NCBI RefSeq assembly: GCF_026914265.1
Contig: NC_069124.1
Span: 73,718,765 to 73,782,764 of the forward strand
From: Mya arenaria
Taxonomy: Eukaryota; Mollusca; Bivalvia; Myida; Myidae
Reading direction: 5' to 3'
DNA length: 64,000 bases
Position 1 is the stretch's first letter, and every line of letters starts with the position of its first letter. A model generated the notes under the pieces. It was given only the letters and a program-made list of their open reading frames with translations, was not told where the DNA came from and did not search any database. The position numbers were made by a program, and so were the translations under genes. Positions 33,805 to 46,513 of this stretch are shown piece after piece.

Positions 33805-36800
33805 AATAATGTCTAAATAAGTAAAAAAATAGAAAACAAAACAGGAACATGGTTACAATTGAATGGTGCATAAATAGAGGATGATTGTTAGTTTCAGAGT
33901 CACACAATAATTATGTTTAACCAAGTGCGGACCAATAGTTATATTTCACAAATGACACAGCCACAAGTAAAATATTCACTTTTGGTGGTCACGAGCTGAA
34001 ATATGTTGCAATCATACACTGTAACGAACAATTTTTCTATTTATTATATGCCTAAAAGTAGTATTTAAAGACATGTTACATATTGTTATTGCCATATTGC
34101 AATACTGTTTGGCTGGTTTTTAGTGATGCAATGGTGGTGTCCCCTGTAGATAAAAAAATATACAAAGTTCAAAGCTCTGTTCTGGGATATTTATTTCAGA
34201 AATAAAAAGCATTTGTGCCTAGTTAATCTAGAGGTTCAAGTAAAAGTATAAATATCCGGTCTCTACCATGGTAAAATATAAGTAAACGGGAAACAATAAC
34301 CTTTAAATTTCCAGTTTCCAATTTCTAAATTGTGTCGGATCACCTGGCAACATAATCTAACATGTTTTTGTTTTTTGTCAAACAAAAAGCTTATTTGTTG
34401 ATCATGTGAATCAACAGACCTTCTCAAGAAGCTGAAATCAAAAGCCTGGCACTCACTACATACAAATAATTATGCAAAATTTGTTTACTATTTCAAGTAA
34501 GTACGATGTTTTCGTTATAGCGGTAATTTCCAAAACGGTCAAGCAATAACACTATCATTGTTACCTCCCCATGCGCTCAACTGTATGGAGCAGAATTTAA
34601 AAACAAAACCTGTTGTGTCGAATACATTTTACTTTGAAAAGCTTGCATATAAACTGATCATTTTACACTATATCATATATCACATATATGAAATGACTTC
34701 ACATATGTTTTTATTATATGACATGATATTTAAATACACCTTATTATTATTAAACCACTTTCTAGATATGTTAAATTGTGCCTTGAAATTTAGAAGGTAC
34801 TAATAATCAAAAGTATGCCCACATATCCAAATGAATAAAGATAGATAACAGAAATCCCATTTTAGGCAAATGAAATATACCCACGTGTTTGATGTTGGAG
34901 TGGTTTCTTTGTTTTCCCCTGAACATTAACGCCTATAATGAAATGGTAACAAATACATGTAGGTGGAGCTTAACCCTTCAATAACTATAGTGTGATAATT
35001 GTTTATCAATGCTATTCACTTATATTCACGTCAGTTATTAAACGTTGTCCTTGACAACAAAGTATAAAGCACTTTCTATCGTACATCTTCTAATATAGTG
35101 AATGAAATTATAAACTTGTGTGAATTACTGGTGTATTATATTTTCCATTAATCGGATGGTGGTTGCAATTACCATTACATAACATGTAGGTTTTTACCTT
35201 GTATTTTCTTATGAAGTCCAACTATGATTCATGTTGTTCTTCTAACCAGTGAAAGCTCACACATTGAATGGCTTCATCACTTGAGCTGAGCCAGACCAAA
35301 CCAATGCATGGTGATTTTCTTACTCTTTTAAAAACTGATGATTTGCAACATATTAAACTGGATCAAGTAAAATACCATGTCCTTGTTCTGTTAACAAAGG
35401 TTGGTGCAGGGATATGGCAGATATTGGAGAGTTTCTCTCACAGAACTAAAAAGAAGACTTGATGGCATTATGATTATGACAATATTATTATAAACAAACA
35501 TTTAATCTACAGTGTAATATTTTTGTAATTTGGTAGACATTCTACAGTTTAAGTCATTCAAACTTGTTGAAAGATGCCATCTTGTGTCAGTGTATATAAC
35601 ATTATCGATAGGACTAACCACTTATTTGTTCTTTTTGGGATTTCAGGCCACTGCAACAGGCGTTTTAATAATACAATATCCCACCTGCAACTGTTGGCAC
35701 ATATTCTCCAACAATCAAGCTTCTGTTTTTTTAGCAATTCTTTAAAAATAATCCAACTGTTACAGCTATCTGGAATCTATTGATTTGGCAATTAGTTTAA
35801 CTTCTCAAGTTTTCATCAAGTCCAAAAGCTATTAAAAACCTATAACAATAATGTGGAAATATAAATAAAATGTGAATAAATGCATTCTTTGCCAGCTATT
35901 AAATATCTTTCTCACTTAGGGGTACTGTCAGCATCATAAAATTGTGCTAAAACGATTAGCTGCAATTCCAAATTTTAAAATGCAGTCATTAAAAGGTTTG
36001 AAATTTGCAACTCTGCACAAGTGTTTAAGTATGCAAATGAATGCAATTACGGCATTTCAATGGAAGTCAAGCCAGATGGAAGAAAATCAATTAACATAAT
36101 GCATAATATATACATACTAAAATTATTTATACAAAATATACAGTATATTGGAAATTTATGCAGGCAACCAAAAATGCTAATGAATAGAACAAAATAATAG
36201 TTTATTGAGAAAATTATCATTTATTTCGGTACCAAGAAGTAGCTCAAGGCAAGCACATTCTTGCAATAAAACTGATTTTTACCACATTCCATGGCAAAAG
36301 AGGTTCAGCCATCCCAAGCTAATGAAAAAAAACAATCCTACAAATTATATGATGATTTCCGTGTGTGTAACATAAACAGTTCATTTTCAGTTTCTTCATT
36401 TTTCTTGAGATGTGTACAGAAATGGCATCACCATTTTCCAGGTAATTAGTATCACCGCACTTGTTGATACATGTATCTTTTGCCCATTTCGATCAAGAGC
36501 TTGTTATACAGAACCATGTGACATACCATAACATGATAAAAAAAGTGTATGTTTTCCCTTTTTCTCAATCTCGAGCTCGCCTCATAACAGCATGACATTT
36601 TTCAGAATTACTAATGAATTATTATTGTTGAAAATGCATTCTCTTGTGCATTATGTTTATAAACATCATTGCTTAATATTCTGGAGAAAATTATTTCTAG
36701 AGCAAAAATTGTACTTGAGTAATCAAGAAAAATTAGTTGCACTTGAGATTTAAAAATGATTGGAGTATTTTTGCGATATCAAGGCCAAGTTATCTTTACA

Positions 36801-36900
36801 AAACCTTCAAATACTAATTCATAAAAACAGATAATTCTTTGTCCAAAACGACTTTACAAATATCATGTGTAAGCAATTAGTGCATTCACTGTGTATGGCT
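33805..36900. other. Unassigned AT-rich intergenic region
   Basis: No exon, RNA gene or tandem repeat was recognised in about 3 kb. A 5' UTR exon of the coiled-coil gene could lie here or in the element to the left, but I see no sequence that proves it. Confidence 0.4.
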
Positions 36901-36904
36901 GCAC

Positions 36905-39330
36905 TTCTTGGCAATTTCATTGTGCGCATACACTGTACAGAGTGCAATTTGAGAGTGTGCATACACTGTGCAGGGTGCAATACTAGGCAATTTGAGAGTG
37001 TGCATATACTGTGCAGGGTGCAATTCTTGGCAATTTCAGAGTGTGCATACACTGTGCAGGTTGCAATTCTTGGCAATTTGAGAGTGTGCATACACTTTGC
37101 AGGGTGCAATTATTGGCAATTTGAGAGTGTGCATACACTGTCCAGGGTGCAATTCTAGGCAATTTGAGTGTGTGCATACACTGTGAAGGGTGCAATTCTA
37201 GGCAATTTGAGAGTGTGCATACACTGTGCAGGGTGCAATTCTAGGCAATTTGAGAGTGTGCATACACTGTGCAGGGTGCAATTCGTGGCAATTTGAGAGT
37301 GTGCATACACTGTCCAGGGTGCAATTCTAGGCAAATTGAGTGTGCATACACTGTGCAGGATGCAATTCTAAGCAATTTGAGAGTGTGCATACACTGTGCA
37401 GGGTGCATTTCTTGGAAATTTCAGAGTATGCATACACTGTGCAGGGTGCAATTCTTGGCAATTTGAGAGTGTGCATACACTTTGCAGGGTGCAATTCTTG
37501 GCAATTTGAGAGTGTGCATACACTTTGCAGGGTGCAATTATTGGCAATTTGAGAGTGTGCATACACTGTCCAGGGTGCAATTCTAGGCAATTTGAGTGTG
37601 TGCATACACTGTGCAGGGTGCAATTCTAGGCAATTTGAGAGTGTGCATACACTTTGCAGGGTGCAATTCTAGGCAATTTGAGAGTGTGCATACACTGTGC
37701 AGGGTGCAATTCTAGGCAATTTGAGAGTGTGCATACACTGTGCAGGGTGCAATTCTAGGCAATTTGAGAGTGTGCATACACTGTGCAGGGTGCACTTATT
37801 GGCAATTTGAGTGTGCATACACTTTGCAGGGTACAATTATTGGCAATTTGAGAGTGTGCATACACTGTGCAGGGTGTAATTCTTGGCAATTTGAGTGTGT
37901 GCATAAACTTTGCAGGATGCAATTATTGGCAATTTGAGAGTGTGCATACACTGTGCAGGGTGCAATTATTGGCAATTTGAGAGTGTGCATATACTGTGCA
38001 GGGTGGATTTCTTGGCAATTTCAGTGTGCACATACACTGTCCAGGGTGCAATCTAGGCAAGTTGAGAGTGTACATACACTGTGCAGGGTGCAATTCTTGG
38101 CAATTTCAGTGTGCACATACACTGTCCAGGGTGCAATCTAGGCAAATTGAGAGTGTACATACACTGTGCAGGGTGCAATTCTTGGCAATTTCAGTGTGCA
38201 CATACACTGTCCAGGGTGCAATCTAAGCAAGTTGAGAGTGTACATACACTGTGCAGGGTGCAATTCTTGGGAATTTCAGTGTGCACATACACTGTCCTAG
38301 GTGCAATTCTTGGCAATTTCAGCATGCACATACACTGTCCCGGATGCAATCTAGGCAATTTGAGAGTGCACATACACTGTCCCGGGTGCAATCTAGGCAA
38401 TTTGAGAGTGCACATACACTGTGCAGGGTGCAATCTAGGCAATTTGAGAGTGCACATACACTGTCCCCGGTTCAATCTAGGCAATTTGAGAGTGCACATA
38501 CACTGTGCAGGGTGCAATCTAGGCAATTTGAGAGTGCACATACACTTCCCGGGTGCAATCTAGGCAATTTGAGAGTGCACATACACTGTGCAGGGTGCAA
38601 TCTAGGCAATTTGAGAGTGCACATACACTGTCCCGGGTGCAATCTAGGCAATTTGAGAGTGCACATACACTGTCCCGGGTGCAATCTAGGCAATTTGAGA
38701 GTGCACATACACTGTCCCGGGTGCAATCTAGGCAATTTGAGAGTGCACATACACAGTGCTGGGTGCAATTTTCGGCAATTTGAGAGTGTGGATACACTGT
38801 CCTGGGTGCAATCTAGGCCATTTGAGAGTGTGGATACACTGTCCCGGGTGCAATCTAGGCAATTTCAGTGTGCACATACACTGTCCCGGGTGCAATCTAG
38901 GCAATTTGAGAGTGCACATACACTGTCCCGGGTGCAATCTAGGCAATTTGAGTGTGCACATACACAGTGCTGGGTGCAATTTTCGGCAATTTGAGAGTGT
39001 GGATACACTGTCCTGGGTGCAATTCTTGGCAATTTCAGTGTGTGCATACATTTGCAGGGTGTTATTTTGGCAAATTGAGTGTGCAAATACACTGCAGAAG
39101 GCAATTCTAGGTAATTTGAGTGCATTCACTGCGCTGGTTGCAATTCTTGGCAATTTGAGTGTTACACTGTGCATATACTTTGCAGGGGTACAAATCCTGG
39201 CATTTTAATTGCAACCCTGTGCATAGACTGTGAATGGATGCAATTCCTGGCAATTTAATCATCACCAGATATTTTCCGTAAAAGACAGCTGCGCAAAATG
39301 CAATTCCTGGCAATTAAATTTTGATCATAG
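36905..39330. repeat. 42/43-bp minisatellite with higher-order structure, about 57 units
   Basis: The left block (to about 37990) has a 43-bp unit: GTGTGCATACACTGTGCAGG then GTGCAATTCTAGGCAATTTGAGA. The right block (about 38340-38960) has a 42-bp unit with GTGCACATACACTGTCCCGG and CAATCTAGGC. Between them, 38028-38280 is made of ~85-bp dimers of the two types. A segment with ACACAGTGCTGGGTGCAATT recurs at 38752 and 38964 (212 bp apart). Units decay toward 39100-39400, where CAATTCTTGGCAATTT persists at wider spacing. The long open frames across it are by-products of the period. Confidence 0.95.
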
Positions 39331-39682
39331 TGTCCATAAGACAGCTTATCAAAATGTACAAAAAGCATGAATGCAATTCTTGGCAATTTAATGTTCAGCA
39401 GATATTTTCATTAAGACAGCTTATCAGAATGCTGTACCTAATAGTGAAGCACAAAATATCTAATAAACCAACTATTAGTGAAACATGTCCATTAATAATT
39501 TATCACATTATGCTTTCTTTTGAAGTTGAAGTTCTTTAGTGTCCAATTATTGTCAATATGAGAAATTGATGTGTAGAGCTTAAACACTTTCTATTGAATT
39601 ATACCAAAAAGAGCAAATGATTGATAAACTAACTACCAGGAAATATTCAGATACACTGATGGCCAGTTCTGGAAAGGTATAT
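39330..39682. other. Decayed edge of the minisatellite and unassigned sequence
   Basis: ATGCAATTCTTGGCAATTTAATG near 39370 is a last relict of the repeat. Nothing else is recognised. Confidence 0.5.
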
Positions 39683-39876
39683 TAAAGCTGCCCTCTCACA
39701 GATTGACCGTTTTTTCTTTATTTTTTTCGACCGTAAATATGAAAAACTGTGATCTGATTTTTTGTCAGCACTCTCATATCACAGGATTCCAGACATTCAC
39801 ACAACAATTTGGGTTATTCCAAGACAAAAACTACAAAAAGTTGTCAAAAAGGTCAATCTGTGAGCGGGCAGCTTTA
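39683..39876. mobile_element. 194-bp MITE with TA-flanked inverted repeats
   Basis: The left end TAAAGCTGCCCTCTCACAG then ATTGACC is mirrored by the right end GGTCAATCTGTGAGCGGGCAGCTTTA, with one mismatch over 26 bp. The outermost TA on each side may be the target duplication. There is no coding content. The copy at 6750-6858 belongs to the same family. Confidence 0.85.
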
Positions 39877-42800
39877 TGGATGGTTTTGCTTCTGTTTCAA
39901 ATTTCTTTTGACAGAGACATTATAAACCAACTTATCTGCAGTATCTAAACACTATAATAAATTTTATATCAATTACCTAATTGTATAAAGTGCTTTGTCT
40001 TGACAGCTATTAGCTAGCGTATCACATTATCATTTATATACATCTCTACTCTAAGTGATTTCTATTCTGTTATTTCCATGTCTTTGTATCTGTTTATATA
40101 ATCAGATTTCATGGGACAAATACTGTGTACACATGCATGTGGCTTCATTTATGATCATTCTTGCAGAGTAAGAAATCCTAGATAGTCTTAGTATATCATG
40201 CCGGTGTCATGATTTCTCTGTGCTTATATTTCATTTGCACATTTAAGGCTCTGCAGATCTATTTAGGGTATATCAAGGAAAAAGCCACGACCAAATGGAT
40301 AGAATAGATACTGATCAAGTTGATGTTTTTCGTTATTCATGGATTCAATCCTGAGAAATAGCCAGGAGTCTGTTCAAGTACGAAGGATTCATGTCCTTAG
40401 CATGGTTAAGGGGATTACCGGTAGACCCCTTTTTAAATTCTTTCAAGTCACATATAAAAAATACTTCCTACTGTTTTTTTACTCAAATGTCCGATCAAAA
40501 ACCTTTCAATACAACTTCAATAGTCATACAAGTAAAAGCGAAGGAGAATATAACAAAGTTTTACAACTATTTTTTTTTTAATCATATTCATGATTTTTAA
40601 CAACTTCTCCACCTAAAACTGACTTGGACTTGTACACGATTCGACATTGTCATTTGGTAGATACTAAAACTGCTAGTTTTGCAATACCTTCAAATGAGTA
40701 CAAAGATTTAGAAGCAAGTATGTACAGTGCAGAATTTATTTGTATAACATATAAACATAAAATACAGTCTTTATTACATACTATATTGTCGATGCAAATA
40801 ACTGTATACAAAATAAAACTACACATTTGTATTTTTCGGTGATAAAAGATATCAAGGAATATGCACTTAAGTGTATGAACTACAGAAAACAGTCATTGTT
40901 AGTTTTATGCATGCAATCATGTAAATTACAGTCCTGACAGATAATTTGTAGTCGGGGAAATAATATGGACTGAGGACATCCATGTATCCATAATATGCAT
41001 TATTATGTGGATGCTTCTGAAATATCCCAAACATTTGCATTGATCATGTTCCATTCTCTTTCATATAAGAGAAGATGAAATATCAGCCACCTCTTTTCAA
41101 CTACATTCATAATCTAAATGGAGTTACAACTACAACTGAAGAAAACATATTCACAGGTTGAATCTTAAAATCATGTCTACTAATTCACAAACTTTTTTTT
41201 TTTATATGTTACTACATAAATGTTGAATAATGAGTGCACATGTCAAGTATTACCGTATTATTTTCACAGAAGCTTTTATGTGCTTTATAGCAGTGTTAAG
41301 GCAATGGTGTCTGAAGTCAATAGAGACATAGTTCAGAAATAACAAAGACCTATAGCAAAACATGTAATAAATATAAGACTATTAGCACATAGTGAATTGT
41401 ATATGAAAACCAGCAGCAACTTTCAACAGAGCATTTCTAGGAATACTGAGCAGATGAATGAGAACATATCAAAGCATTTCTTGGAATACTGAACAGATGC
41501 ATAATAAAGTAACAACTTCATAACACAAGTCCTATGTTCCTCCTATTATACATAAGCTAAGTGTTTACGAGGTTTCATAAGAGTCAATGTTCGAAATTCT
41601 CATGTAACTATATGAAATGCTCTGTTGGTTCTTATTCCTGTTAGAAATACAGATATAAAACCTGTAATAATTATTGGAAATTAGCACCAATGTAGATAAA
41701 GAACTAACTATATTTCCATATTTCTAATCTTATTGCATCAACCAGAGATCACAGACAAAGGGTTAACAAACAGGACAGTGATCAGACCTTTACATCAACG
41801 ACATTTCTCTGACACTTTTGCATGATTAACATTTGGTGACTGGTTATAAAGAGTGTGTAAAACATAGCATTAGGAAAACAGATAAAATAGTATATACAAA
41901 TTGACAACAATATTGACAATTACATTTTAAAAACTTAATAAACACATTTACATATAATTTTTTGGCTCCTAAACACCACAGATAGCACTGATCCTCAGGT
42001 AGAAGGGGGCATTTAACATTAGCCTTCAGTACGGCATGTTGCTTATTTTGTTTGACAAAATGGTAAATTAAGATCACAAGGGACTGTTTCATCAAGAATA
42101 CTAGATGTTATTTCGAATCTAGGAGGGATTTTCAACAGTATTTATAATACTGCACTTTGAAAGAGTTTCCTACAGCAGGAAATGCTCCTAGCATTATTGA
42201 TGAAATGGCTCCATCATCTGTCATAATCTTATACATTTAAATGATTCCAGAAAACCATGCATTTAAGTTTATAAATTTAACTATGTCATGTACTTTGAAA
42301 ATGTGACTCTGCCTAGGAATACAATGTTCAAAAAATGACATCACTCTCACTGATGAACTGAATTATTACTGTCAAGTCAGAACATTGCTTAATGCATTTC
42401 CGCCGTTTTGATTGGTTGAGAAGCTACCACCTGACAAACCATAGAAAGTTATATACAAGGCCAAAAAAATATATTATTGTAAACAAACCCCACATGTGTT
42501 ACAGGAAGTGACATCATTCATGATGTGTGCCATGACATATATAAGCGACTGGAAGTAAAATTCATGAAAGTGACAACATTTTCTTATCTTAGCGTTTTTG
42601 GGCATACTGCATCAAATATTATGTAAAACGATTGTTTTTTGAAGGAAGATTATAACTTATAGCACATTATTAAACACTTACAGGTTGACAATATCAGTGT
42701 ATATTCCATTTATAGAAACATAAAAAGTGACATTCACCTTCTACCATCTATAAAACAGTATACAAAACAAATCATCAGTGTGTAACTGTATAATAATAAT

Positions 42801-45800
42801 ATCGCAAAACAAGAGTTGTACATGTATGTTAGAAAAAATATCACACATTTTCAATAATTATTAAGTTACAGCTTTCTTTTTCTGCTACATCATTGAACTC
42901 TGCTATAAACTGGTAACATGAAAATACTGTGGCTAAACATTTCTTCAATTGCAAAAAATAAAGTGACAAACAGATATTTTAGTGTAGATGGTGAGATCCC
43001 TGCAGAGCATCAGATTTGTCATACAAAAACATTCTGCAGCTGATTCTTTCTAATACTGTCAAATCTCAAACACTGCATCTTAGTAAATGGCAAGAAACCA
43101 AGTGTGATCAATTTGAAATCATGAAAGATCACGTTAAATTATATGCTTTCCAGTTGTTTAAAGAGATTCACCAGTAAAATTTAAAAAAAACCTTGATATT
43201 ATGCCATTTAAAACAGTGAAAATATCAGTTTGATATATATATAAATATTTCAGTTTTTAAATTTTAGCATAATATCATGTCCAAATCAAACGTCAGCGCA
43301 AACAAGCCTGGGGCACAATTTCACCAACACTGAAAAATAATAATAATAATAAAATGCTTGTTTCAGTGTTCCGAGTGAACACCAAAAGTATGACATATTT
43401 CATTTGTGATTATGCCACTTGTAAAAAAATAGCTTTGAGTGTTCACTTAGTGATATATATTTTGCGATCTTACATTAATATAAACATTTATCCTATATGC
43501 ATTTTGCCCTCTTATTGTGTGTGACAGACCAATGGGCAGAATAACTCACACCATTAACATCCCATTGCCTTTCGGTGGGGGTATTTCCAATCGGGTAAGT
43601 GAAAAAAATAAAATCACTCAAATTCATATAACAGATAATGTTAATCTTATATTTAAACCCAAAGGAAACAAAATGAAATCTTGGATAACGATGACAGTAA
43701 ACAGGGATACTTTAGACAGTTTTTGACAGCAAAAAATGTTCAGATCATTTTCCAAAGTTTCTATAATGGCACTTTCATTCCTCAGAAGAAGTCTATATGC
43801 CAGCATGTAAAAAGCAACTGACATTTAAATTGTATAATAATAATGGTTTTGGTCTTGTTTGGCAATTCAAGAGAAGCAAGCCCTGTTCAAGAAATATATA
43901 CCCTGACTTTGTGATTGTTTCTCTGGTTATAATAATCATACCATGTATGTGTTCGACGTAAAGGCACATTATGTCAGATCGGTTTCCATATCATTTTCAC
44001 TTACAGTGTCCAGCATTTTACACATATAAATTACTATGAATCGTTAAATAACCATTATATCTATCATAAAATTAAATTTTTTATCAGAGACTGTTAAAAA
44101 AACAAACATCAAAAACAATAAAACTGGTGAAAAGTGGCACAGCAGAAAAGGTCTGCCTTTAACCTCATAGCTGTTACACAATGTGATCTCACAGAATGTA
44201 CCTTTTATCAAAAATGCAAAAATCAACAAATGTCATGGTGCATGCTTTTTTGGCAAAATTCTGGATGGTTTGTAAAAAAACAATTTTTTCTACATTTCTC
44301 TAAAATATTAGAAAATAAAACATATTCAAGAATAGATCTGACAATTAACACTGAAAACGCCCATTAACAAAGCAATATGGTGTATATTGATTAACAATAA
44401 GTTATTAAGTTACATCTATAAGTGGTTCTCAAAGGATATTATTACCTTGTACTTGTAGTATTTAAACATGTACAATACCTAGAATAACATGGTGTCATAT
44501 TGATAATTATATACAAAACATTTACAAGATTCATTATTCACTTGTTAAAATACTTTATAAACTGTTACCTCATGCAATGAAACATGACAAAATGAGCTGA
44601 TTGTTCGGAATTTCGCAAAAGTTAACAATGTGATTAATAACAGTGTTGTTAACTTTCAAATGTACCGTAAAATATTTAAGACTCGCTGATATTTTTAGAT
44701 AAAACAAGCACAGTTGAAACAGTTGTCTCAAAAGGTGTAAGAAGTATTGCAGATCACCAACGTGTCCATAACCCCCAGAGAAGTTAAGATTTCAAAGTGA
44801 ACAATGGTGAAGTTAATGTTAATTTTAACAAGGTTCTGTACAATCCGCCCAATGTCATGCTGATACAAAACTTGTTAATTCTGCAGTAGCTGCAGTGGTC
44901 TCAACATTTTGAGACAGTAGTTAACAGCCCAGATACATACTCAGACAAATTGTTAATCATGAACACATTTATAACTCCATAGGTTTTCATAATACATAAA
45001 CTTTGTAAACATAACAGCAATTTCAACACTTACACTTTCCAAATACTTTTTTTTACTGAAAATATAAGATTTCAACAAAATGGAAAATTCTATAGTGACA
45101 TAAATGCATAAAGAGTGGTAATAATTGTCATCCCTCATGGGATTGCAAGTTGTGCATGCTACTGATTTTTACTTTTCAGGTATCAAATGAACAACGCAAT
45201 GTATCATGATAAAACATTTATAGCAGCAATGGCAGTCCGGCTTTTACATATAATGATGACAGATGGCTCTATACAGGCATAAACAATCATTCTTATACTC
45301 AGTGTTACAAACTAATACAGCACCATCAAGTCATTGTCTTATTTCCCAAAAACTACCTTATTATTTCTTATTACTTGAATGCAGGATGTTTCCCACGTTA
45401 CTTAATGGCTTGGCAATCTCATTTCGCCCAATTAGCAGCAAGACCGAAATGAATGGTGGTGAGATGAATGGTAATGTCCCTACTGTTTTCATAATTATGG
45501 ACCAAAATGGGACAGCTCGAACGCCGCTGATTACAAGTTTGTTATAATAAAGATTTCTCTCCCATCATCATTAAACAATAACAAGGGAATCACAGATATT
45601 CCAAGTCTACTGTTGTTTTACTGTCCATATATGGGCATAATTCCACTTTTATTATAGCCAGAGTTATATGCCTTGATGCAAATGTAGAACACATTGTCAC
45701 TGGTGACATAATTATATACTATGTTTCATGTGAAGGTCTTGTGAGATACGGTGAGTACAGTGAGTGCACTGGTGAACATCTCTCACTAAGTACACAATCA

Positions 45801-46513
45801 TTCCAAGGATTCTTGATAAACCAGCTACCTGCTCTACATAATGATCATTTTTTACATTTTTATTTTGGGCAGTTTTCCATGATTGCAGGTCAGTAGTATA
45901 AAGATTTCATGCAGGTTTGTAGATTGTGATGATTTTTTAAAAATTGTTAGAGAATAATTACATTTTCACACCAGCCAAAGGTCAGATTACAAGAAGTTGT
46001 TATTTCTCTGGTAATTTAACTTCATTCTATTTAAAACAGTAAAAGGTTCTTATATTTAGATTTAAATGGAAGAGTTTCGCTACATTTGGCCAAAGTACCT
46101 CTTCAGCTGTAAAATGTGTAATTATATTACATAACTCTATCTGTAACATGCTCAAAATAATGTGACTAAAAGGATACAAAATTACAGCAGCAATGAACAC
46201 TTCATGGAAATAGCAGATCTAATGTATAAGGTAATTGCCACTTGGAAAAGGTCATTTTCTTGGCTTTGGAGAATATTCTTTGCACAGAAACTGCAAGCAT
46301 CATCATAATCATTACTAGAAATTCATAAGAAAGAGATGTTAACATAGCACAAAAAATGTATTCAAATGACCCTTTTATAAGATGTGAAAGTTATTATATC
46401 AATTGTGCAAACATTTTATAGCAGTTTTGACGGAATGTGCATAGATTTCATAGAAAGGCAGTAAATATGTTTGCATCACATTGGCAAGTGTACTACAAAA
46501 CAAATCTCTGATT
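39877..46513. other. Long AT-rich region downstream of the TNFAIP8-family gene
   Basis: No exon or obvious tandem or mobile element was recognised in 6.6 kb, unusual for this repeat-rich window. On the minus strand it follows the TNFAIP8-family stop codon directly. Part of it could be a long 3' UTR, since minus-strand AATAAA motifs are scattered through it, but none can be chosen from sequence alone. Confidence 0.4.

Noticed and set aside
38081..39208. Open frames up to 247 codons in the 42-bp minisatellite
   Set aside because: The 42-bp period keeps frames open on both strands at once, as expected for a non-coding repeat.
36905..39330. A CRISPR-like array, because of regular short repeats
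   Set aside because: There are no unique spacers; units abut each other, and the DNA is eukaryotic.
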